A stretch of 8,083 bases of DNA from Methanobrevibacter sp. (GTDB lineage: Archaea > Methanobacteriota > Methanobacteria > Methanobacteriales > Methanobacteriaceae): positions 1-8,083 of the forward strand of contig JAITOM010000240.1 of NCBI GenBank assembly GCA_031289975.1. Direction: 5' to 3'. Numbering within the stretch: the stretch's first letter is position 1; every line of letters begins with the position of its first letter. The notes beneath the pieces were generated by a model. The model searched no databases, was not told where the DNA came from, and saw only the letters and a program-made list of their open reading frames with translations. Both the position numbers and the translations under genes were made by a program. This document shows, in pieces, positions 1 to 5,750 of the stretch.

Positions 1-148
1 AAAAGTTATTTATAGTCATTTTGGAAAAATTCTTAATTTTTGGATGATAATCTTTTTTATTAAATTATTTAATTTCAAATATTAATTTATAAAAATCTAT
101 AATTTTAAATTTTAAATAACATAAATTTATTTCAATTAATATAACTAA

Positions 149-196
149 TTTTAAATAAATAATATTTTAAATAAATAATATTTTAAATAAATAATA
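149..196. repeat. Perfect 3 x 16-bp tandem repeat
   Basis: The unit TTTTAAATAAATAATA occurs three times in a row without a mismatch (149-164, 165-180, 181-196). It lies inside the left repeat element and probably arose by slippage in AT-only sequence. Confidence 0.8.
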
Positions 197-251
197 TTTT
201 AATAATATTATATTTTTATTTTTAAAAAAATTATTTATGTATTAAAAAATT

Positions 252-313
252 ATCAAAACTACTATAATATAAATCAAAACTACTAAATATAAATCAAAAC
301 TATTATAATATAA
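252..313. repeat. Three tandem copies of an element-end motif
   Basis: ATCAAAACTACTA-type units start at 252, 273 and 293, with periods of 21 and 20 bases. The motif is the reverse complement of TATAGTAGTTTTGAT, which begins the right-hand repeat blocks at 3693 and 3778. The end of the element has therefore been duplicated in tandem here. The units have no spacer/repeat contrast, so this is not a CRISPR array. Confidence 0.65.
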
Positions 314-368
314 ATTTATTTTAATATAACTAATTTAAATGATTTATTTTAATATAACTAATTTAAAT
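314..368. repeat. Perfect 27-bp direct repeat, period 28
   Basis: The same 27 bases (beginning ATTTATTTTAATATAACTAA) occur at 314-340 and 342-368, separated by a single G. A diverged third copy is visible around 129-160. It lies within the left repeat element and has no coding content. Confidence 0.75.
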
Positions 369-440
369 AAATATATTTAATAATATTATATTAAAAAGTT
401 ATTTATTAAGCACTTTATCAAAACTAATATAGATTAAATT

Positions 441-1529
441 TTATAATATCTTTTTAATATTTGATAATTGTATCCATTTATAATTTCCCCTATAGAGAAC
501 CTTAATATTGTCATGTTTAATCTCTAAAATTTCACTTAAATATGATTCATCATTGTAATTAAATATCACATGTTTTCCTGGTGATATTCTCCCTAATTTA
601 TTGTCAATAGGAATTGATAAATCATCATTATAATCATTTTTTTTATTTAAATTGTGATTTGTTTTAGTTTTTAATTCATTGGTATTCGAATTTTTAGTTT
701 CTTTCAAGTTTTTAGTATTTAAACTATCAGCTGTTTTTTCCAAGTTTTTATTATCTAATCTGTTTATTTTGTTGTTGTTATTATTATTACTATTATTATT
801 TTCGTCAAGTAGTTCATTATTTAATTTGGGCTTAGTTAATGTGGATTCATTGTTAGTTAAAAAAGAGATTTCTGTTTTCTCTGGTAATGGATTTTTATAT
901 TTATTTGATTGTTCATTATTATCTTTAAAATTATCTACAATTTCTTTATGATTTTCTGACATAGGTTCATTCCATGATTTTACAACAAAGGCATGATTTT
1001 CATTATTAATATTATTTATTTCATTTTCTTTATTTAATTTAATATCTTTGTTTTCTAATTTATTCGAATTTGGGACATTATTTTCTTTTTTAGTTTTATC
1101 TTCATTGTTTGAGTTTTGATTATAATCACTATCAATCAAATCTTTATTTAAATTTTCAAACCTTATGTTCTGATGATCATGGGGTATGGAAGAATTATTT
1201 CTGTGTTTAATGTTTGAATTTAAATTTGGAGATTTATCTTTATCAATTGAATTGTTTTTAAGAGAATTTGCTTTATCTTTAATATTTTTAGTTTGATTTT
1301 TGATGGATGTATAAGTTTTATCTTTGATGTTTGTTGTTTTATTTTTAAGGGAAGGATAAGTTTTTCCTTTAATAGTTTGAGTTTTATTTTTAAGAGAAAG
1401 ATACGAGTTGTTTTTAATATGAGGGTAAACCCATTTTTTAATATAAGGATAGAATAGTATTGCTAACATAATAAATGTCCCTGATATTGAGAATATTAAA
1501 ATGATTTCTAAAATTTCACGCGGTATCAT
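441..1529 (-). CDS. Membrane-anchored Asn/Lys-rich protein with C-terminal SH3/Tudor-like domain
   Basis: I do not recognise this 362-residue protein as a named family. One hydrophobic segment (about residues 6-27) is followed by lysines, suggesting an N-terminal anchor with the rest in the cytoplasm. Residues 43-87 are three 15-residue repeats of the form Y-x-S-L/I-K-N-x-T-x-x-I-K-x-K, with a partial fourth. Residues 88-310 are low-complexity and probably disordered, with a poly-Asn run near 244-253. The last 50 residues (313-362) are ordered-looking: G-R-I-S-P-G-K-H-V, then I-K-V-L-Y-R-G-N-Y-K-W, the spacing of a small Tudor/SH3-like barrel. The ATG at 1529 was chosen because GTGA lies five bases upstream. 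A GTG at 1544 would add five residues but has no ribosome binding site. It is bracketed by repeats on both sides. Its role is unknown; a scaffold or adaptor at the membrane is only a guess. Confidence 0.75.
   Translation of the reverse strand: MIPREILEIILIFSISGTFIMLAILFYPYIKKWVYPHIKNNSYLSLKNKTQTIKGKTYPSLKNKTTNIKDKTYTSIKNQTKNIKDKANSLKNNSIDKDKSPNLNSNIKHRNNSSIPHDHQNIRFENLNKDLIDSDYNQNSNNEDKTKKENNVPNSNKLENKDIKLNKENEINNINNENHAFVVKSWNEPMSENHKEIVDNFKDNNEQSNKYKNPLPEKTEISFLTNNESTLTKPKLNNELLDENNNSNNNNNNKINRLDNKNLEKTADSLNTKNLKETKNSNTNELKTKTNHNLNKKNDYNDDLSIPIDNKLGRISPGKHVIFNYNDESYLSEILEIKHDNIKVLYRGNYKWIQLSNIKKIL
771..801. repeat. Trinucleotide microsatellite encoding poly-Asn
   Basis: A run of GTT and ATT triplets on the plus strand (AAC/AAT on the coding strand) encodes most of the Asn run in the low-complexity part of the 441-1529 gene. 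Gain or loss of a triplet would keep the reading frame, so its length may vary between strains. Confidence 0.7.
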
Positions 1530-1755
1530 GTTATTCACAGTCACAAGTTATCTTTTATCATTTTTAGTATAATAATTTTATCATAATATTTTTTATTAAG
1601 GGTATTATATATTAATAAAGTACTAATTATATTAAGTATTTAAATTATATTTAATAAGGATATTATATTTTAAAATTCATGATAATTTTTAAAATTCATT
1701 ATAATATATTTTAATACAATATTTTATTATTTCATATAAATATATTTTATATGAA

Positions 1756-1850
1756 TATATATTTTAAATAAATTTTTTAATAAATAAATCTATTATTAAA
1801 TATATATTTTAAATAAATTTTTAATAAATAAATCTTTATTAAATATATAT
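1756..1850. repeat. Imperfect tandem repeat of about 45 bp, two copies
   Basis: Bases 1756-1800 and 1801-1850 are near-identical AT-only units (TATATATTTTAAATAAATTT, then TAATAAATAAATCT). The second copy ends exactly where the first 140-bp element begins. Bases 1545-1755 upstream are AT-rich with short echoes such as TTTTTAAAATTCAT but no gene; a TATA-like ATATATAATA lies near 1603-1615 on the minus strand and could belong to the 441-1529 gene. Confidence 0.65.
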
Positions 1851-1852
1851 GG

Positions 1853-1992
1853 CACTGTAAAAAGAGGATGGAGATTTGCAATCTGGAATTTGGGTTTTTA
1901 GCAGAAAAAATTTAGGACCTATACATGTCATTAAGCTTTTATCATCTGTTTTTAATTTTTCAATTGTGAAAATCCATGTTAATTTTACAGTG
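1853..1992. mobile_element. 140-bp MITE-like element, copy 1
   Basis: The element begins CACTGTAAAA and ends TTTTACAGTG, a perfect 10-bp terminal inverted repeat that continues imperfectly to about 30 bp. It matches the element at 2272-2411 along its whole length and has exactly the same size. It has no coding capacity. ATATATAT lies on both sides (1843-1850 and 1993-2000), which could be an 8-bp target duplication, but GG sits between the left copy and the element and the flank is AT-only. ISM1 of Methanobrevibacter smithii is known to have about 29-bp ends and 8-bp duplications, so a related transposase may mobilise it; that link is inference. Confidence 0.75.
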
Positions 1993-1997
1993 ATATA

Positions 1998-2212
1998 TAT
2001 AGTCAAGAACCAAGTTTTTTACAAAAATCATTAGTTTTAATTTTTTCTTAAATTCAATTTATTAAATTTAAATTCGTTATTTTTAATAAAAAATTAAAAT
2101 AAACCATTTAATTTTTATATTAATAAAATTTATTAAAAAATTTTTAAAAATCATGCTATTTTAATAAAAATTAAAAAATTTTAAATTGCAAAAAATTTGG
2201 TTTCGTACTATA
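1998..2212. mobile_element. 215-bp element with 27-bp terminal inverted repeats
   Basis: The left end (1998-2024) starts TATAGTCAAGAACCAAG and the right end (2186-2212) reads, in reverse complement, TATAGTACGAAACCAAA. The two ends match at 21 of 27 positions without gaps. The interior is AT-rich with no open frame. It sits directly after the first 140-bp element and is unrelated to it in sequence. It looks like a second kind of miniature transposable element. No target duplication is clear. The ends share TATAGT with the large flanking repeats at 11 and 3693. Confidence 0.55.
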
Positions 2213-2271
2213 CTAAGTTTATTTGAAGCCTATATGTTTTAAATTTATTTATAAACTTTAGGATTTATAGG

Positions 2272-2411
2272 CACTGTAAAAAGAGGATGGAAATTCATAA
2301 TTCGGAATTTGGATTTTAGCATAAAAGCATTAAGCCCATATACATGTCATTAAACTTTTATCGTCTGTTTTCAATTTTTCAATTGTGAAAATCCATGCTA
2401 ATTTTACAGTG
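2272..2411. mobile_element. 140-bp MITE-like element, copy 2
   Basis: This is a second full copy of the element at 1853-1992, in the same orientation and of identical length, with scattered substitutions. Its ends match as inverted repeats at 24 of 30 positions, starting CACTGTAAAA. The central part, including TACATGTCATTAA and CAATTTTTCAATTGTGAAAA, is conserved between copies. It contains no gene. GG precedes the left end in both copies. A convincing target duplication was not found. Confidence 0.78.
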
Positions 2412-2423
2412 TCGATTTTTTGG

Positions 2424-2470
2424 CAATGTAAAAAGAGGATGGAAATTTAAAATCCAAATTTTGGCTTTAT
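2424..2470. mobile_element. Truncated third copy of the 140-bp element
   Basis: Starting 12 bases after copy 2, CAATGTAAAAAGAGGATGGA repeats the left end of the element with one change in the terminal motif (CAATG for CACTG), and the match fades after about 45 bases. There is no right end. It is a solo end or remnant between copy 2 and the 3' end of mch. Confidence 0.7.
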
Positions 2471-2541
2471 TTATAAAACTTATTCATAGATTTATTATTT
2501 CTTTTTTAACAAGTATTAAACACTATTTTAGCATTAAATAT

Positions 2542-2549
2542 AAAAAAAA
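2542..2549 (-). terminator. Oligo-T terminator of mch
   Basis: Fourteen bases past the mch stop codon the coding strand runs into eight consecutive T (eight A at 2542-2549 on the plus strand). T-tracts of this kind are enough to terminate archaeal RNA polymerase. No G/C hairpin precedes it. Confidence 0.55.
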
Positions 2550-2563
2550 GATTAGAAAGGATT

Positions 2564-3526
2564 TTATAATCCAAATGATTTCTTTAAAAGGTTGCTGTTA
2601 ACATAACCTGCTTTAAATAATTCACCAGTTCTTAAATCATTAATAACAACTTCAGCAGGTGCAAACATTCCCTTGTCAATTTGATAAAAGTCGAAGTCCG
2701 CTTCTTTGAAAACCTCATAGAAAGGTTTTCCATAACCGTCGGCAGCAGATGAAGGCAATTTTTCAGTTAATTCTTTAATATTGTCTCCCTCTTCAGATTT
2801 AATGTAGTAATATGTTCTTCCTCCAAAAAGAACAGCATCATTAGTTTTTCCCATAGCTTTTAAAGGATCAGGATCAATAGGTGCTATTGGAGCTGATCCA
2901 GCTGCGAATTTAACTTTTTTCACATCAAAGTGAAGTGCTTCTAACATCTTATATGTTCCATTTTCAACAACTCTTCCAGCTATTTGAATAGAACCAACTA
3001 ATGAAGAAGTTGGAGCTACAAGAAGATAAACATTTTCTGAGTTAACATTAGATTCTTTAGCTATTTGTTCAGCTACATCTTCATCAGGTAATTTATCAGC
3101 TTCTAAAGTTAAAATAGCTATATCTGCATCATCTTCATAGTTTATTTCATCATACGTTTCTGAAGGTTTTTTTGCTAATGCTCTTGCAGGACCAGAACCT
3201 AAAGCAAAAAAATCTCCAACACTAACAGACCAACCAGCTTTTTGAGCTCCTAAAGTGGAAATAGCTGGAAAATCAGTTTGAATACTAATAATTGGTAAAG
3301 AGAAATTATCTGATAGATCTCCTGGAATTAAAACTTCTACTTGAGCTAAACCTCCAAGACAAACTGCTGTATAAAGTTCACCAGCAGCAAAACTACCTGA
3401 AACATTCACACCACAATCTATAACAGTCGCACCATTATTTAATTTGGAAACATTAACATCAAGTTCTTCTGCATTGTCAATTAAAATATCAACAAATTTT
3501 TTAGATTCTATATTCACACTAACCAT
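2564..3526 (-). CDS. mch: Methenyltetrahydromethanopterin cyclohydrolase
   Basis: Mch interconverts formyl- and methenyl-tetrahydromethanopterin in the cytoplasm, the third step of CO2 reduction to methane. The 320-residue product has the family's normal length and is intact. Recognisable stretches include V-I-D-C-G-V-N-V-S-G-S near 35, L-G-G-L-A-Q near 57, G-S-G-P-A-R near 110 and A-P-I-A-P near 212. Lys96, Arg185 and Glu188 (in G-R-V-V-E) fit the K-R-E catalytic set described for the Archaeoglobus enzyme, shifted by two residues. The ATG at 3526 is preceded by TTGAGGT with seven bases of spacing, a strong site. The coding sequence is clearly less AT-biased than its surroundings, as expected for a highly expressed housekeeping gene. 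It appears monocistronic: a TATA box lies upstream and a T8 tract follows the stop. Confidence 0.97.
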   Translation of the reverse strand: MVSVNIESKKFVDILIDNAEELDVNVSKLNNGATVIDCGVNVSGSFAAGELYTAVCLGGLAQVEVLIPGDLSDNFSLPIISIQTDFPAISTLGAQKAGWSVSVGDFFALGSGPARALAKKPSETYDEINYEDDADIAILTLEADKLPDEDVAEQIAKESNVNSENVYLLVAPTSSLVGSIQIAGRVVENGTYKMLEALHFDVKKVKFAAGSAPIAPIDPDPLKAMGKTNDAVLFGGRTYYYIKSEEGDNIKELTEKLPSSAADGYGKPFYEVFKEADFDFYQIDKGMFAPAEVVINDLRTGELFKAGYVNSNLLKKSFGL

Positions 3527-3533
3527 ATTTTTT

Positions 3534-3540
3534 ACCTCAA
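3534..3540 (-). promoter_or_regulatory. Ribosome binding site of mch
   Basis: TTGAGGT on the minus strand is complementary to the 3' end of archaeal 16S rRNA and ends seven bases before the ATG. It is the best such site in the window and fixes the mch start. Confidence 0.8.
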
Positions 3541-3562
3541 TTAAATTTAATCTTATGAAAAC

Positions 3563-3573
3563 ATTTATATTTA
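3563..3573 (-). promoter_or_regulatory. TATA box of mch
   Basis: TAAATATAAAT on the minus strand is centred about 41 bases before the mch ATG. Initiation about 25 bases further on would fall near 3542 and leave a short leader carrying the ribosome binding site. Position and fit are good, but the surrounding sequence is so AT-rich that the call rests on spacing. Confidence 0.5.
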
Positions 3574-3876
3574 ATAGCTTTTTTTATGAATATTTATTTT
3601 ACGAACTTATTTTTCATATAGTGGATTCGATGAAGTTTTTAATAAATAACTTTTTTAAAAATAAAAAATAAATATTATAGTAGAATAAATATTATAGTAG
3701 TTTTGATAAAGTTCTTAATAAATAATTTTTTTAAAAATAAATATTATTAAACTATATTAATTTAAAATTGTTTATATTATAGTAGTTTTGATAAAGTTCT
3801 TAATAAAATAACTTTTTTAAAAATAAATATTATTAAAAAATGTTTATTTAAAATTATTTATATTAATTAAAATAAG

Positions 3877-3990
3877 TTTATATTATTTAAAATTTAAAAT
3901 TATAGATTTTTATAAATTAATATTTAAAATTAAACAATTTAATAAAAAATTATCATTTTAAAATTTAAGAACTTTTCTATAATGACTATA
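3877..3990 (+). repeat. Block B, copy 1
   Basis: This is a 114-bp AT-rich unit ending GAACTTTTCTATAATGACTATA. It is nearly identical to 4005-4111, from which it differs by a 7-base insertion near its left end and a few substitutions near the right. The reverse complement is found at 11-125, with about one change in the last 30 bases. Confidence 0.8.
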
Positions 3991-4004
3991 ATAATTAAAA
4001 TATA

Positions 4005-4111
4005 TTTATATTATTTAAAATTATAGATTTTTATAAATTAATATTTAAAATTAAACAATTTAATAAAAAATTATCATTTTAAAATTTAAGAACTTTTCAA
4101 TGATGACTATA
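4005..4111 (+). repeat. Block B, copy 2
   Basis: This is a direct repeat of 3877-3990, offset by 121 bases over most of its length. The high identity of the two copies in otherwise drifting AT-rich sequence suggests a recent duplication or gene conversion. Confidence 0.8.
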
Positions 4112-4153
4112 ACATTTAAAGTTTTTGACTTTTATATATTTAAAGATTTATTT

Positions 4154-4180
4154 TTTAAGAGCATTTTTTATGTTCTTAAA
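4154..4180. other. 11-bp hairpin downstream of the 4205-5311 gene
   Basis: TTTAAGAGCAT and ATGTTCTTAAA flank a TTTTT loop and pair along 11 bases with one G-U in plus-strand RNA. It lies 25-51 bases past the stop codon of the membrane protein gene and could help end or stabilise that transcript, although no T-tract follows it on the coding strand. Confidence 0.4.
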
Positions 4181-4204
4181 TTCATTACTTAAATTTTTAT
4201 CACA

Positions 4205-5311
4205 CTATAATAATGAAAAGCTATTCCAAGACAATGAAAATCCCTTAGTTTTATTAGATAAAACTTTAGCTAATTTATTTCTTAAATCATCTTCATTATA
4301 ATTTGAATCTAATCTAATTTTTAATTTATTATCTTCATAAGAGAAAGATTTAACCTCAAGACCATCTAAAGAAGAACTTAAATTATTTAAATTCAAATTA
4401 TCTAAATTGGGTTCTATTAAATCAACTTCATAATATTCTTGGTTTGTACATGTAAAGGATAATGTTAATCTTAATAATATTATTGAAATTAAAATTAAAT
4501 GTGGAACAAATCTTTTGAAAATAGCTTTAAACTTGGATTTTTTTTTCTTTAATTGATACTTCTTATTTCTTTCAATAAAACAATTTAACATTTTCTTATT
4601 TTTAAACAATCTTAGAAAAATATAATCAAAATACATTTCATCAAAGAGCACTATTAAAATACCATAAATTCCAATTATAGTGGGTATCGCAAACAAGTTT
4701 CCATCTACAATTCCAATTAAAGTACATGTTAATGAAAATATTAATAAAATTTTTGATGGAACTAACCTATCTTTTAAAGATAAAAAAGATGTTACAAATA
4801 ACACTGGTAAAATAATTATAATTACTCTTGCTATCCCAGGAACATAAGGTGTGAGTGAGCTTCCAGTATGAATTCCAAAGGGGATATTGGTCATGATTGA
4901 ACTTATAACATTTCCAACAATAGATTTAAAAACATGACTATGAAGTAAACTTGTTGTAGCATAATTAGGTTCAGGTATAATGAATGTTGTAAAAATATCT
5001 AATCCTAAGTTCAATCGCGAAATTACCTCAAGAGATAAAGGTAAAATTATAGATAATGCCGTGACAAAAATAGTTAGTTTAAGATAATAATTTCCAGATT
5101 TAGTAAAATTCTTTATTTTTTTTGAAAAAAGACCTTGTAGAATAAAAAATGATGCAATTAATCCAAAAAAGACAACATCTTTACCTTTTGAAGAACCCAT
5201 TAATATAAAGTAAGCAAAAGGTCGAATATATTGATCTAAATCAGTTAAAAGCAAACAAATTGCAACAGCAATAAATATTAATCCAAATAATAGGTATCTA
5301 TTTATATTCAT
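4205..5311 (-). CDS. Multi-pass membrane protein with C-terminal non-membrane domain
   Basis: I do not recognise this 368-residue protein. Hydrophobic segments lie at about 6-23, 45-62, 79-98, 160-178, 186-203, 205-224 and 270-287. A strongly basic stretch (248-267, many Lys) precedes the last one and is probably cytoplasmic, which would place the C-terminal 80 residues outside the cell. A loop near 113-129 carries E-P-N-Y-A-T-T-S-L-L-H-S-H, and P-F-G-I-H-T-G follows near 144-150; these look like candidate functional residues. The ATG at 5311 was chosen because GAGG lies six bases upstream. The ATG at 5317 directly abuts that GAGG, so it could not use it. The gene follows the MraY-like gene after a 440-base structured gap. 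A role in envelope building is possible but rests on adjacency alone. Confidence 0.85.
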   Translation of the reverse strand: MNINRYLLFGLIFIAVAICLLLTDLDQYIRPFAYFILMGSSKGKDVVFFGLIASFFILQGLFSKKIKNFTKSGNYYLKLTIFVTALSIILPLSLEVISRLNLGLDIFTTFIIPEPNYATTSLLHSHVFKSIVGNVISSIMTNIPFGIHTGSSLTPYVPGIARVIIIILPVLFVTSFLSLKDRLVPSKILLIFSLTCTLIGIVDGNLFAIPTIIGIYGILIVLFDEMYFDYIFLRLFKNKKMLNCFIERNKKYQLKKKKSKFKAIFKRFVPHLILISIILLRLTLSFTCTNQEYYEVDLIEPNLDNLNLNNLSSSLDGLEVKSFSYEDNKLKIRLDSNYNEDDLRNKLAKVLSNKTKGFSLSWNSFSLL

Positions 5312-5317
5312 GTTCAT

Positions 5318-5321
5318 CCTC
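5318..5321 (-). promoter_or_regulatory. Ribosome binding site that decides the start of the membrane protein
   Basis: GAGG on the minus strand directly abuts the ATG at 5317 and lies six bases before the in-frame ATG at 5311. Only the second spacing is functional, so translation probably begins two residues later than the longest frame. Confidence 0.6.
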
Positions 5322-5418
5322 TAAAATTACACGGGTTTATATGAATAATAGTTTTTGAAAAGTTTTAAAAAGTTCTTAATTTAGAATGCCAATAAATATT
5401 TTACTTTTTGATATGTCT

Positions 5419-5576
5419 ATGTCAAAAATTTGGGTGATAACAATTGTTATAATATATTAATAACAATTGTTTTAATTACAAAATAGATAGGGTTTCGAGT
5501 TCAAATTGACTACAAAATAGAAAACCCATTTTTTAGTATTCATGATTTTAAAACTTGTCACCTGAATTTTTGGCAT
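5419..5576 (+). other. 158-nt foldback element (possible structured RNA or miniature element)
   Basis: Bases 5419-5440 and 5555-5576 are inverted repeats matching at 18 of 22 positions. In plus-strand RNA all four differences become G-U pairs, giving an unbroken 22-bp stem; on the minus strand they would be A-C mismatches. Inside are GGGTTT (5490-5495) pairing with AAACCC (5522-5527), and a direct repeat TACAAAATAGA at 5477 and 5511. It fills the gap between the two membrane protein genes, which otherwise holds no gene. It could be a noncoding RNA transcribed opposite to the genes, or a miniature transposable element. The remaining parts of the gap (5322-5418 and 5577-5750) show only AT-rich sequence. 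Confidence 0.45.
5437..5471. promoter_or_regulatory. Paired palindromes around a TATA-like core
   Basis: ATAACAATTGTTAT (5437-5450) is a perfect 14-bp palindrome and AACAATTGTT (5462-5471) repeats its core, with centres 23 bases apart, about two helical turns. Between them lies TATTATATTAATA-like sequence (AATATATTAAT on the plus strand). This is the layout of a promoter flanked by a dimeric repressor's operators. It could act on the membrane protein gene, whose start is about 130 bases away on the minus strand. Confidence 0.35.
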
Positions 5577-5750
5577 GACCTTAGTGTTAAAATTAGTTTT
5601 AAATTAATATTATTATTTAAATTAATGATATAATAGATAGATATTTACCTCTCAAAAAGTAAAAAGGATAATATTAAGGAAATTCATAGATCATATAAGC
5701 TTAAATACTATCAAAACATTTCTTTCAGAGTCAACAGTGATAAATTTTAT

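Larger units (their letters stand above)
11..431 (-). repeat. Left copy of a noncoding repeat element (inverted relative to 3617-4111)
   Basis: This gene-free stretch downstream of the 441-1529 gene is built from repeats. Bases 11-125 are, in reverse complement, a close copy of the block found twice at 3877-3990 and 4005-4111. Bases 377-431 are a reverse-complement copy of the block at 3693-3750 and 3778-3836, and 215-266 is a second, diverged copy of it. The order is therefore the mirror image of the right-hand region. The outer ends, TATAGTCATT at 11 and AAAACTAATATA at 431, resemble each other as imperfect terminal inverted repeats. No open frame of note lies inside. It may be a nonautonomous mobile element or an intergenic repeat; no target duplication was recognised. 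Confidence 0.6.
3617..4111 (+). repeat. Right copy of the noncoding repeat element, with internal duplications
   Basis: This gene-free stretch upstream of mch consists of repeats. A block beginning TATAGTAGTTTTGATAAAG occurs at 3693-3750 and 3778-3836, with a more diverged version at 3617-3670 nearest mch (TATAGTGGATTCGATGAAG). A second block follows twice (3877-3990 and 4005-4111). The start at 3693 and the end at 3990 form imperfect terminal inverted repeats (20 of 26 positions, ending in AAGTTCTTAA). The same blocks recur in mirror order at 11-431. Short direct repeats (ATAAATATTATAGTAG at 3668 and 3685) mark the block junction. No protein is encoded. Confidence 0.65.

Noticed and set aside
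252..313. Regular repeats with about 20-base period considered as a CRISPR array
   Set aside because: The units are contiguous and similar throughout, with no unique spacers and no cas genes; they are tandem copies of the element end.
679..951. Plus-strand open frame of 90 codons rich in Leu and Ser
   Set aside because: It is the antisense shadow of the Asn/Lys-rich part of the 441-1529 gene; the poly-Leu run is the reverse of the AAT/AAC microsatellite, and it lacks a ribosome binding site.
1843..2000. ATATATAT on both sides of the first 140-bp element as a firm target-site duplication
   Set aside because: GG separates the left copy from the element, the flanks are AT-only so the match is likely by chance, and copy 2 shows no clear duplication. 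It is kept only as a possibility.
2395..2601. Plus-strand open frame of 68 codons
   Set aside because: It runs across the end of one 140-bp element, a truncated copy and the 3' end of mch in antisense; composition and position do not suggest a gene.
3444..3671. Plus-strand open frame of 75 codons
   Set aside because: It starts antisense within mch and ends in the AT-rich repeat region; no start signal.
5386..5460. 24-codon hydrophobic plus-strand frame
   Set aside because: No ribosome binding site, and it is explained by AT-rich sequence overlapping the palindromes.
5490..5510. tRNA-like T-arm sequence (GAGTTCAAAT)
   Set aside because: No acceptor, D or anticodon arms can be drawn around it; a chance match rather than a tRNA or attachment site.
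5472..5576. 34-codon minus-strand frame between the two membrane protein genes, with AGGTGA inside it
   Set aside because: The AGGTGA lies within the frame, 14 bases from the next internal ATG, and the frame coincides with the foldback stem. The peptide has no recognisable features.
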